Part shown: positions 42,125 through 49,642 of the stretch, piece by piece
Layout: each line of letters starts with the position of its first letter
How positions within the stretch are numbered: the first letter of the stretch is position 1
Assembly (NCBI GenBank): GCA_963806335.1
Contig: CAWDXO010000009.1
Location: forward strand, 62,001 to 126,000
Origin: Palsa-504 sp963806335
Lineage (GTDB): Bacteria; Actinomycetota; Actinomycetes; Streptosporangiales; Streptosporangiaceae
DNA length: 64,000 nucleotides
Direction of reading: 5' to 3'
Notes under the pieces: model-generated
What the model saw: the letters and a program-made list of their open reading frames with translations, nothing else
What the model was told of the DNA's origin: nothing
The model's database searches: none
Position numbers and translations under genes: made by a program

Positions 42125-42162
42125 CGTTCGGGAAAAGATCCTTTAATCCCGAACGGGCGGTG
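42125..42162. promoter_or_regulatory. Inverted repeat, diverged copy of E1 (element E2)
   Basis: CGTTCGGGA (42125-42133) and TCCCGAACG (42147-42155), loop 13 nt. It begins 55 bp after the stop of the intact LuxR regulator and is followed by GGCGGTGG like E1. Could terminate the regulator transcript or bind the same factor as E1. Confidence 0.5.
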
Positions 42163-42202
42163 GGGCTACGGTCCCCGGCCTCGCGGGCGCCTCGCGGGCG
42201 CC

Positions 42203-42532
42203 GTGCCGCACCGCCACGACAAGACCTCCGAGCTGTCCTTCATCCTCAGCGGTGAACTCGACGTCCTAGCCGGGGACGACGTCATCACCACGGCCGCCGG
42301 CGACCTGCTCGTCGTGCCCCCGGGCCTGGCCCACGCGCTCGGCGCGCATCGGGGCTCCGCCGCCGAGGCGCTGATCATCATCACCCCCGGCATCCAGCGA
42401 TTCGACTACTTCCGCCACCTCGTCCGCCCGCGCGCGAGCACCGAACCCCGCGAGATCCTGCTGGCACTGCAAGACCGGTTCGACACCCACTTCGTCGACA
42501 GTGCCGCCTGGCACGACGCCCGCGCGAGCTAG
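42203..42532 (+). pseudogene. Cupin-domain protein lacking its N-terminus
   Basis: GTG 42203 opens PHRHDKTSELSFILSGELDV, then AGDLLVVPPGLAHALG: the two cupin motifs with the His metal ligands are there. Cupins of this type normally have 40-50 residues before PHRHD, which are absent. An 11-bp sequence (CCTCGCGGGCG) is directly repeated just before the start, at the possible breakpoint. The fold may still form, but the gene looks 5'-truncated. Confidence 0.6.
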
Positions 42533-42547
42533 TCCCCCCGGGGGCGC

Positions 42548-42727
42548 TTGCACCTGGCTGAGCACGCGATCGTCTCGGTCCTGCTGACGGTCGGTGCCGC
42601 CTTGCTTTTCGGGCTCACCAGGCCCTGGGTACGTCGGCCACCGGCCCTGCTCATGCTGACGCCGGGTTTAGCCCATCTCGCCAGGGCTGCCTTCTCAGCG
42701 GTGTCTCCTGGCTCACCTCAGGGGTGA
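42548..42727 (+). CDS. Possible small membrane protein
   Basis: 59 codons from TTG 42548 to TGA 42727: AEHAIVSVLLTVGAALLFGL is one clear hydrophobic helix, followed by TRPWVRRPPALLML. It is in the same frame as the truncated cupin, 15 nt after its stop, and its end overlaps the WhiB gene by 10 bp. It may equally be a fragment of a larger lost membrane gene. Confidence 0.3.
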   Translation: MHLAEHAIVSVLLTVGAALLFGLTRPWVRRPPALLMLTPGLAHLARAAFSAVSPGSPQG

Positions 42728-43035
42728 GACGATGCCGCGTGCGTCAACTCCGATACGGGCCTCAGCTTGCTGGGCGGCCGGCCGCGCGGCCTTTTTTCCG
42801 GGATGATCGCGCCGCGGGCGAAGATCTCGCCGCCCCAGACCCCGTGGGGTTCGTGTCGTTCGACCGCGCCGGCCAGGCAGACCCGGCGCATCGGGCAGGG
42901 CTGGCAGTATGCCTTGGCCAGCTCTAGGTCGGCCGGCAGATCCGAGAACCACAGCCGCGGGTTCTCGCGGCGGCACGGCAGCAGGTCATCCAGTGCCGCT
43001 GCCTGCGCCGTCAGCAGGACCAGGGAGCTGGCCAT
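42718..43035 (-). CDS. whiB7: WhiB7-like transcriptional regulator
   Basis: 105 aa. The four [4Fe-4S] cysteines are C21, C44, C47 and C53 (CQPCPMRRVC); GVWGGE follows at ~65-70 and an AT-hook RPRGRPP at ~82-88. WhiB with a C-terminal AT-hook is the WhiB7 signature; known WhiB7 proteins bind the primary sigma factor and switch on intrinsic drug-resistance genes. It is the second gene of a unit headed by a 62-aa protein (6-bp gap) and preceded by promoter element B. The nearby ABC-2 exporter would be a logical target (inference). Confidence 0.85.
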   Translation of the reverse strand: MASSLVLLTAQAAALDDLLPCRRENPRLWFSDLPADLELAKAYCQPCPMRRVCLAGAVERHEPHGVWGGEIFARGAIIPEKRPRGRPPSKLRPVSELTHAASSHP

Positions 43036-43041
43036 GACCTG

Positions 43042-43230
43042 CTACCGCCCGGGGACCGGCGCGGCCGGGCTGTGGCTGCCGGACCGCACCCGGCCGGCAC
43101 CAGGACGGCTGCTGCAATCGGCGATCCGGTGGGCGTGCACGATGTCCGGGTCGCGCAGGTCGAGGGTCAGCGGCTCTTGCCGCCCGCCGGCCGATCCGCG
43201 ATGGCGCCCGGCCCTCTGGATCTGTTTCAC
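43042..43230 (-). CDS. Small conserved hypothetical protein (62 aa)
   Basis: Contains EPLTLDLRDPDIVHAHRIAD and then SRPGAGRVRSGSHSPA. Composition and the 6-bp gap to the WhiB start support a real gene in one transcription unit with it. Function unknown. The ATG at 43230 lies about 70 nt after the -10-like box of element B. Confidence 0.55.
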   Translation of the reverse strand: MKQIQRAGRHRGSAGGRQEPLTLDLRDPDIVHAHRIADCSSRPGAGRVRSGSHSPAAPVPGR

Positions 43231-43299
43231 GTTCGGCCTCTTTACTGATAGGACGTGCCGCTAGCGCTGCTGTCATCGACTCCGGGCAGGTCTGTGAGC

Positions 43300-43391
43300 C
43301 GAAGATAACCAAGGCCCGGTACGGGGGTCCGTCACCCGAAAGTGGACGTGCCAGGTGGAATCTTCCGTGGCGGCGAGGGCACGGAAGTGCC
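43300..43391 (-). promoter_or_regulatory. Repeated promoter element, copy B
   Basis: Minus strand: GGCAC-GGAA-like palindrome (43378-43391), GGAAGATTCCACC (43354-43366), CGGGTGACG (43330-43338), 20 nt, then GTTATCTTCG (43300-43309; TTATCT as -10). It lies upstream of the 62-aa/WhiB unit and inside the 3' end of the DUF5999 gene. Confidence 0.65.
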
Positions 43392-43586
43392 ATCGCATTC
43401 GCGGTCGTCGTGCGTGGTTGTTGGCGGGCCGGGCAGGCCGCCGGGCAGGATCTGGCCCAGGTCGTCGAATACGATCACGCCGTTGCAAAGGAGGCTCCAC
43501 CCCTGCTCGGGGTGAAAGGTCACGGTGCGGGCGGCGTCCCGGTCCGGGCGGTCAGCCGACGGGCACGCGGGTAGATGGGGACACAT
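43332..43586 (-). CDS. DUF5999 family protein
   Basis: 84 aa. MCPHLPACPSADRPDRDAAR and HPEQGWSLLCNGVIVFDDLG match DUF5999, small actinobacterial proteins with N-terminal Cys residues and no known role. ATG 43586 with a GGAGG ribosome binding site, 26 nt after the ABC permease. The last ~20 codons lie on promoter element B and are not family-like, so the original stop may have been lost. Confidence 0.75.
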   Translation of the reverse strand: MCPHLPACPSADRPDRDAARTVTFHPEQGWSLLCNGVIVFDDLGQILPGGLPGPPTTTHDDRECDGTSVPSPPRKIPPGTSTFG

Positions 43587-43612
43587 TGGCCTACCTCCGT
43601 ATGGAGCGGCGA

Positions 43613-44398
43613 TTATTCGGGTCTGGGATCCCAGCGGAAGCGGCGGACGGCGATGAGGGTTCCTGCGGCGCCCCAGGCCAGCAGCACGCCGAGGTCTTTC
43701 CAGTCGAATCCGGTGTGCTGGGCGAACGGGCCCATCAGGGCCAGGTTGAACGGCCGCACCGGCAACGCGCCGGAGATGCGGTTCAGCATGTCGGAGTGAA
43801 TCGGCATATAGCTGCCGGAGATGAAGACCAGGGGGAACAGGACCAGCTGCACGACCGCCGGCGCGGCCTCGGAGTTGCGGATGAGGGAGGCCACCGCGAC
43901 GCCCAGGGCGCAGAAACTGGCCGCCCCGAGGACGAGCGCTAGCGCGATCGCGGGCCAGTGGGTAGGCAGCGGCGTCCCGAAGGCGGCGCCGATGCCGGTG
44001 ATGAGCGCGACGTCCACGGCGCTGATCATGATGCAGTGGGCGAGCAGCCCGAGGAAGTAGGTCCAAGCCGGCAGCGGCGTCGCCCGCACTCGCTTGAGGA
44101 TGCCGTCCTGCCGCCGCGTCGACAGCACGATCGCGAGCTGGCTGTAGCAGGCGCCCAGCACCGAGATCGCCGCGATCGTCGGCACGTAGTACTGCAGTGC
44201 GGATAGCCCGTAGAAATAGGAGCTTCCGCTGGCGCCGCGGAACAGCGCGCCGAAGATCGTGATGATCACCACCGGGAACAGGAAGGTGAAGAAGGCGCTC
44301 TGCGGGTTGCGCCAGAACGACAGCTGCTCGTATCGGATCTGATGCCACAGCAGGGGGAAGTCCCGGTGCCGGGCCTGGTGGTAAGCGAGGCTCACCAT
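43613..44398 (-). CDS. ABC-2 type transporter permease
   Basis: 261 aa, six membrane helices. N-terminal HQIRYEQLSFWRNPQSAFFT, then FLFPVVIITIFGALF, the long loop LSTRRQDGILKRVRATPLPA, and LVLFPLVFISGSYMPIHSDM, typical of ABC-2 exporters of drugs or lipids. Start ATG 44398 overlaps the ATPase stop by 7 nt. Forms an exporter with the ATPase upstream in the operon. Confidence 0.9.
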   Translation of the reverse strand: MVSLAYHQARHRDFPLLWHQIRYEQLSFWRNPQSAFFTFLFPVVIITIFGALFRGASGSSYFYGLSALQYYVPTIAAISVLGACYSQLAIVLSTRRQDGILKRVRATPLPAWTYFLGLLAHCIMISAVDVALITGIGAAFGTPLPTHWPAIALALVLGAASFCALGVAVASLIRNSEAAPAVVQLVLFPLVFISGSYMPIHSDMLNRISGALPVRPFNLALMGPFAQHTGFDWKDLGVLLAWGAAGTLIAVRRFRWDPRPE

Positions 44399-45408
44399 GG
44401 ATTCCTTTCCGTCGTGTGCTCGGGTCCGTCGTGGTCGGTCAGCCGCAGGTAAACGTCCTCCAGGCTGGGCCGGTCGACGGTGAGTTGCCCCAGCAGCGTG
44501 CCGTGCCGGAGCGCCCAGCCGGTCAGCTGGTGCAGGGTCCGGGTCGGCTCTGCGGTCTCCACGGTGACCAAGCCGCCGACTGGCCCGGTATCAGCTGGCC
44601 CGGTATCAGCTGGCACGGCATCAGCTGGTAGGTCGGCGGCCGTATATCCCGCGGGCAGGGCGAAGCGGATCCGGGCCTGGGCGGTGTCACGGCCGCCGAT
44701 GGTAGCTGGCGTCCCTTCCGCGATGATCTGACCGCCGGAGATCACCGCCACCCGGTCGGCCAGCGCCTGGGCCTCCTCCATGTAGTGCGTGGTGAGCAGG
44801 ATGGTGGTTCCCTGGCCGCGCAGGTCGCGGACGATCTGCCAGGCATCCCGGCGCGCGTTCGGGTCGAACCCGGTGGTCGGCTCGTCGAGGAACAGCAGCT
44901 CCGGGCCGCCGATTAGGCCCAGCGCCAGGTCCAGCCGCCGCTTCTGGCCACCGGAAAGGGCCCGGACCTTCTGCCGCGTCTGCCCGGCCAGGCCGACCAG
45001 CGCGATCACCTCGTCCACGTCGCGTGGTGCCGGGTAGTAACCGGCATTGCGGGCGATCGTCTCGCGGACCGTCAGGTAGGGCTCGACCGCGATGTCCTGC
45101 AGCACCAGCCCGATCCGCTCACGCAGCGCCCGCCCGTGCGACCGGTCGCCGGGATCAAGGCCGAGTACCTCGACCTGTCCGGCGTCGCGGGTGCGGAACC
45201 CCTCGAGGATCTCCAGGGTGGTGGTCTTGCCCGCGCCGTTCGGCCCGAGCAGCGCGAAGATCTCCCCATACTCGACGGCGAAGCTCGTTCCGCGCACGGC
45301 CTGCACCGCGCCGTAGCTCTTGCGCAGCCCCGCCACTACCACCGCGCTGGACCTGGGTGATCCAGCCGGGTCGACGGCGTACGCGGTCCTGCCCTCGGCC
45401 GCGGTCAT
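44392..45408 (-). CDS. ABC transporter ATP-binding protein (drug-export type)
   Basis: 338 aa. Walker A LLGPNGAGKTTTLEILEGF, Q-loop VLQDIAVEPYLTV, signature VRALSGGQKRRLDLALGL, Walker B ELLFLDEPTTGFDPNARR, H-switch LLTTHYMEEAQALADRVAVI. The C-terminal extension (residues ~235-330) resembles the DrrA-type regulatory domain and carries a short PADTG repeat. ATG 45408 overlaps the stop of the YceI-like frame (ATGA), so translation is coupled. It powers the ABC-2 permease next to it; substrate unknown. Confidence 0.92.
   Translation of the reverse strand: MTAAEGRTAYAVDPAGSPRSSAVVVAGLRKSYGAVQAVRGTSFAVEYGEIFALLGPNGAGKTTTLEILEGFRTRDAGQVEVLGLDPGDRSHGRALRERIGLVLQDIAVEPYLTVRETIARNAGYYPAPRDVDEVIALVGLAGQTRQKVRALSGGQKRRLDLALGLIGGPELLFLDEPTTGFDPNARRDAWQIVRDLRGQGTTILLTTHYMEEAQALADRVAVISGGQIIAEGTPATIGGRDTAQARIRFALPAGYTAADLPADAVPADTGPADTGPVGGLVTVETAEPTRTLHQLTGWALRHGTLLGQLTVDRPSLEDVYLRLTDHDGPEHTTERNPW
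44581..44625. repeat. Three tandem 15-bp repeats in the ATPase gene
   Basis: TGGCCCGGTATCAGC occurs twice exactly and a third time with two changes. It encodes PADTG units in the variable linker of the ABC ATPase C-terminal domain; length variation here would keep the frame. Confidence 0.8.
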
Positions 45409-45680
45409 GTGCGTACGCACCGCACCTCCACGGTCATGTCGAGGTACCGCCCAGCCACTCCCCGGTATGCGGCCACGCCGAACTCGGTCCGGTCGATGCG
45501 CGTGCTCGCGTGCGCGTTGAACGATCGCGGCGTCACGGCGGACTGCTCGATGGACAGGCTGACCGGCATAGTGACGTTGTGCTCGTACCGGCCTGGCCTG
45601 GGGGACACATGCGTCCCGGGTGTGCCGATTATGGCGCCGGCGGCGCTGGTCTTGGCCCTGTCGGGCCTGAGAGCGGCCAT
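45405..45680 (-). pseudogene. YceI-like domain, internally deleted
   Basis: 91 aa. The C-terminal part TRIDRTEFGVAAYRGVAGRY and LDMTVEVRCVRT is the end of a YceI (lipocalin-like isoprenoid-binding) domain, and PVSLSIEQSAVTPRSFNAHA the piece before it. The normal domain is about 170-180 residues, and some 90 are absent from the N-terminal half. It may survive as a leader: ATG 45680 has GGGAGGAAAGGA upstream, and its stop is coupled to the ABC ATPase start. Confidence 0.55.
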
Positions 45681-46124
45681 TCCTTTCCTCCCAATGAGTG
45701 ATGTGCGTTTGCGTCCCCTGCACGCTAGGGGGGCCAGCCAGCCCCGACGTCACTCGAAAGTGGACATGCCAGGTGGAATCTTCCAGCAGGCGCCGGGGCA
45801 CCAAAGTGCCGATCAGCCCGTGCCGGGACCTGTCTTGACACCAGCGCCTCCTTGGCGGCCATCGCCGGGCGCACGCGCGGTTTCCCGTATGTCCTGAGCG
45901 TCATGGCCGCCACAGGTGTCTGTGGCTGGCACCTGGTCACCGGCCCGGCTGATGGTCTTGTCTTCCCTGGGACGCGCTGGCCGGTGGCGCGCCGGAGCGG
46001 AAATCCCGCGCTCTGGGGCCGCGGCCGATATGCTCAGCGAGCCCGCGTGCTGTGGACGGGACACCGCTAAAGCGGTGGCCGGGCTTGTGACGAATGGGCT
46101 GTGTTCGTGCTGGTTGGGTGCCAC
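45681..46124. other. Divergent intergenic region with promoter element C
   Basis: About 440 bp between the exporter operon and a plus-strand lipoprotein gene. It contains element C and otherwise only short shadow-like frames. Confidence 0.5.
45718..45810 (-). promoter_or_regulatory. Repeated promoter element, copy C
   Basis: Minus strand: palindrome GGCAC-N4-GTGCC (45797-45810), GGAAGATTCCACC (45772-45784), CGAGTGACG (45748-45756), 20 nt, then TAGCGTGCAG (45718-45727), the same ten bases as in copy A. The YceI-like ATG follows about 37 nt downstream. It would drive the YceI-ABC-DUF5999 operon. Confidence 0.7.
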
Positions 46125-47696
46125 ATGCTGGGCTGGCGGGCTGACAGGGGCCGGGCCGGGTTGGCGCGTGCGGCGGCGGCGGTGTTCGTGGCGGCAGCCG
46201 TTGGCCTCGGCACGACGGCCTGCAGTAGTAGTGCTGCCCCGCATGGCCGGCAATCTCATGTCCTCCTGGCCGCGCGTACCCGCGTACCTGCGTCGGCCGC
46301 GTCGGTGCTGGCTGGCGCTCCGGATGTGGTCGCCGAGGGCATGGCCAGGAGATTGTTCGTCTCCGCGCCGGTGGTCGTTGTCGCCAGTGCGGACCGGCCG
46401 GCTGATCTGGCGGCCGCCGCCAGGTCGGCCCGGCGGTCGTACGCTCCGCTGATGCTGACCTCGGTGCGGGCGAGCGACGGCGCACCAGGCGGTGCGACAA
46501 CCATCGCCGTGGTCAGCGCCGTGCTGCGGGCGCAGGTCAGGGCTCTGGACCCGCGCGCCGTGCTCGCGGTCGGGGTGGCCGGGAATGTGCTCGCGGCTGC
46601 GCTGCCAGGCATCCGAGTGGTAACTGACCCGACGATGCTACCGGCGACGAAAGCACCCGCGCCGCTGAGTCACCTGGCGTTGCTCGTGCACGCCGGTGAT
46701 AGCGATGCCGCGACGCTGGCCGCGGTCACCGCCGCGCGGGTGACGGGGGTGCGGGTGATCGCTGTCCGCGGCGATGACCCGCGCGCTGACCCAGCCGCTA
46801 TCGCCGCGCTGTCAGCGGCCCGGCCCCGGCAGGTGCTCGCCGTCGGGGCCGGTTTCGGGCCGGCCTGGCTGGCATCCCGGATCGCTGTCGCAGAGACCGG
46901 GGTGCAGCTACCCGGCGGCGGCCAGGTCCTGTTCCCCATGCGCCGGCTTGTCGCCCTCTACGGTCACCCCGGCGCTCCTGCGCTCGGAGCCCTGGGTGAG
47001 CAGGGCCTACCGGCTTGCCTGGCCAGGGCCAGGAACGTGGCGGCGGAGTACCGGACCCTGACCAAGGTCCCGGTCATACCGGCCCTTGAGATCATTGCCA
47101 CCGTGGCGCAGGCGCACCCCGGGAGGGACGGCGACTACTCCTACGAATCCCCGGTAGCCTCCCTGCGCCCCTGGGTAGACCGGGCGACAGCGGCCGGGAT
47201 GTACGTCATCCTGGACTTGCAGCCCGGCCGGGCCAGCCTGCTCGCCCAGGCCCAGAGATACCGGTCGCTACTCGAGCAGCCCGATGTCGGGCTGGCCCTG
47301 GACCCGGAGTGGAAACTGCAGCCGGGGCAGCTGCCACTGCACCAGATCGGCAGCGTGAGCAGCAACGAGGTCAACGGTGTCATCAGCTGGCTGGCCGGCC
47401 TCACCGCGCAGTACCGGCTCCCCCAGAAGCTCCTGGTACTGCATCAGTTCCGGCTGTCGATGATCCGCGACGAGCCCAAGCTCGATACCCGGCACGACGA
47501 CCTCGCGATCCTCGTCCACATGGACGGCCAGGGAACCCCTGCGGACAAACAGGAGACCTGGCAAGCGGTCACCAGGGCCGCCCCCGCCGGGGTGTTCTTC
47601 GGGTGGAAGAACTTCTACACGAAAGACCATCCGACGATGAGCCCGCAGCAGACCGTGGCCACGGACTCGCACCTGTCCATGATCTCGTACCAGTAA
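46125..47696 (+). CDS. Lipoprotein, cell-wall-binding-repeat-like N-terminus
   Basis: 523 aa from ATG 46125 (GTG 46101 also in frame). A signal peptide ends in the lipobox GTTAC. Residues ~75-270 have the DRPADLAAAARSA, PLMLTSVRASDG, AVLAVGVAGNVL rhythm of Clostridium-type cell-wall-binding 2 repeats. The C-terminal ~210 residues (KVPVIPALEIIATVAQAHPG, YVILDLQPGRASLLAQAQRY, LALDPEWKLQPGQLP, VFFGWKNFYTKDHPTMSP) look like a TIM-barrel-like hydrolase region of a conserved but uncharacterised family. Surface-anchored; function unknown. Confidence 0.75.
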   Translation: MLGWRADRGRAGLARAAAAVFVAAAVGLGTTACSSSAAPHGRQSHVLLAARTRVPASAASVLAGAPDVVAEGMARRLFVSAPVVVVASADRPADLAAAARSARRSYAPLMLTSVRASDGAPGGATTIAVVSAVLRAQVRALDPRAVLAVGVAGNVLAAALPGIRVVTDPTMLPATKAPAPLSHLALLVHAGDSDAATLAAVTAARVTGVRVIAVRGDDPRADPAAIAALSAARPRQVLAVGAGFGPAWLASRIAVAETGVQLPGGGQVLFPMRRLVALYGHPGAPALGALGEQGLPACLARARNVAAEYRTLTKVPVIPALEIIATVAQAHPGRDGDYSYESPVASLRPWVDRATAAGMYVILDLQPGRASLLAQAQRYRSLLEQPDVGLALDPEWKLQPGQLPLHQIGSVSSNEVNGVISWLAGLTAQYRLPQKLLVLHQFRLSMIRDEPKLDTRHDDLAILVHMDGQGTPADKQETWQAVTRAAPAGVFFGWKNFYTKDHPTMSPQQTVATDSHLSMISYQ

Positions 47697-47847
47697 CCAC
47701 ACCCCTGGGCCAGCCGAAGTCAGCAGGCTGCGTGCTCCGTCATCTCTTGTTACGCCGTGGCCAGCCCGCGGCGCTCGCCGGACGGGGTCCCATCTGGTGG
47801 CCGGCCTGCATGTCCGATTCGCCGGAATCCGGCCGTTGGCACCTGTG

Positions 47848-49371
47848 TCATTCCGCCCGCAACTCCCTCTTGAGGATCTTCCCGGTCGGCCCTTTCGGCA
47901 GTTCGGCGACGACCCGGACCTCACGTGGGTACTTGTAGGCCGCCAGCCGCTCCTGGCAGTACGCGATGATCTCCTCCGGGCTGGCGGCCGCGCCCGGCTT
48001 GAGTACGACGAAGGCGACCACCTCCTCGCCCATGCGCGGGTCCGGCTTGCCGACGACGGCGGCCTCGGCTACGGCTGGATGGCCGAAAAGGACCTCCTCG
48101 ACCTCGCGCGGATAGACGTTGTAGCCGCCGCGGATCACCAGGTCCTTCTTGCGGTCGACGATAAACAGGTAGCCGTCTTCGTCGGCGTAGGCCAGGTCGC
48201 CGGTGTGGAACCAACCGCCGCGGAATGCCTCGGCGGTCTCCTCCGGCCGCTGGTAATAGGCTTTCATTACGTTGTGGCCGCGGATGACGATCTCGCCGAT
48301 GTTCTCCAGGCCCGGAGGGAGCGGCTTGTCCTGCTCGTCTATTACCCGGACCTGCACTCCCCAGATGGGCTTGCCGATGGACAGCACCTTGCGCTGCTCC
48401 GCACTGACGTTGAAGGTCGTGGTGCTGGCGGTCTCGGACAGGCCGTACCCCTCCAGGATGACCACGCCAGGGAACTTCTCCTCGAACGCGCGGATCACCT
48501 CGCCAGGGATCGCCGCGCCGCCGGAAATACCGACCCGCAGCGACGACAGGTCCCGGCCGGCCACGTCCGCCTGCAGCAGCGCGTAGTACATGGTCGGGAC
48601 ACCGGAGAAGATCGTGCACCGGTGCCGCTCGATCGCGTCAAGTACCGGGCCGATTTCGAACCGGGGAATGAGCACTAGTGTGCCCCCGAACCGCACCGCC
48701 GTGTTGAGCACGCTGGACAGGCCGAACACGTGGAACATCGGAAGTACCGCGACCCCGATGTCATCATCTTCGAAGCCGAACAGCTCGCCGGCCACCGTGC
48801 AGTTCATGTACAGCTGGAAATGGGTGAGCTCGGCGCCCTTGGGCTTGCCGGTGGTCCCGCTGGTATAGATGATCACCGCAGTGTCGTCGGCATCGGTGGG
48901 CTCGATCTCGCCGGTGTCGTCGGCGAAGTAGAGCTCGTCGTAGTGCTTGGTGCCCTCGGGCCGCTGGTCGTTGCCCGGGAGGTTCACCACGTACGTGGGC
49001 ACGTTCCCGGCCTGCCGGGCGCCGGCGACGGCCTCCGCTGCGAAACCCTCGAAGGTGATCAGCAGCCTGGACTCGGAGTCCTGCAGCTGGTAGGCGACCT
49101 CGGGCGCCTTCAGCAGCGGGTTCAGCGGGACCATCACCAGGCCGGCCTTGAGGATGGCGAAGTATGTGATGAGGAACTGCGGCAGGTTCGGCAACTGCAC
49201 GGCGACCTTGTCGCCGCGGCGCAGCCCACTGCCGAGCAAGGCGCTGGCCACCCGCCCGGAGATCTCATCCACCTGGGCATAGCTGAAGGTCAGGTCGCTG
49301 ATGTGGCACAGCGGGTGGTCCGGCTTGGCGTTGCGGGACTCACGCAGCATGGTGGCCAGGTTGAAGCTCAT
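47848..49371 (-). CDS. Long-chain fatty-acid-CoA ligase (FadD-like)
   Basis: 507 aa ANL-superfamily enzyme: activates a fatty acid to acyl-AMP, then acyl-CoA. AMP-binding motif YTSGTTGKPKGAELTH at ~170-185, GYGLSETAS, HTGDLAYADEDGYLFIVDRK and C-terminal PKGPTGKILKREL with the catalytic Lys (the residue that Pat-type acetyltransferases modify in known systems). Full length. AGGAG before ATG 49371. Divergent from the Pat-like gene, 271 bp apart. Confidence 0.93.
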   Translation of the reverse strand: MSFNLATMLRESRNAKPDHPLCHISDLTFSYAQVDEISGRVASALLGSGLRRGDKVAVQLPNLPQFLITYFAILKAGLVMVPLNPLLKAPEVAYQLQDSESRLLITFEGFAAEAVAGARQAGNVPTYVVNLPGNDQRPEGTKHYDELYFADDTGEIEPTDADDTAVIIYTSGTTGKPKGAELTHFQLYMNCTVAGELFGFEDDDIGVAVLPMFHVFGLSSVLNTAVRFGGTLVLIPRFEIGPVLDAIERHRCTIFSGVPTMYYALLQADVAGRDLSSLRVGISGGAAIPGEVIRAFEEKFPGVVILEGYGLSETASTTTFNVSAEQRKVLSIGKPIWGVQVRVIDEQDKPLPPGLENIGEIVIRGHNVMKAYYQRPEETAEAFRGGWFHTGDLAYADEDGYLFIVDRKKDLVIRGGYNVYPREVEEVLFGHPAVAEAAVVGKPDPRMGEEVVAFVVLKPGAAASPEEIIAYCQERLAAYKYPREVRVVAELPKGPTGKILKRELRAE

Positions 49372-49642
49372 GGCGCTCCTGTTACGAACGGGTAATTCAC
49401 CCTATGACGCCGCCCGGCCCCGAGACGAGCGCTCCCGCCTCAGCAAGATCAAGCCATTTGGTGCCGAGCAGATTCAGCCGGTCGTTGAAATAGGGTCTGA
49501 CCGACACAGTAACTCGCTGAGGGCCGGTATGGGGATGCGCTATACAGCCCGCGTTAGCGAGACGGACGCGCTGCGGTTCTGGCGTGGCACCGGGCCGGGT
49601 AAGGTGCGGCATCGTGGGCCGTCGGCAAGACCGGGAGGCAAC

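Noticed and set aside
43273..45804. Two minus-strand frames both containing STWHVHFRV
   Set aside because: The shared peptide comes from the repeated promoter DNA (copies B and C), not from homologous proteins.
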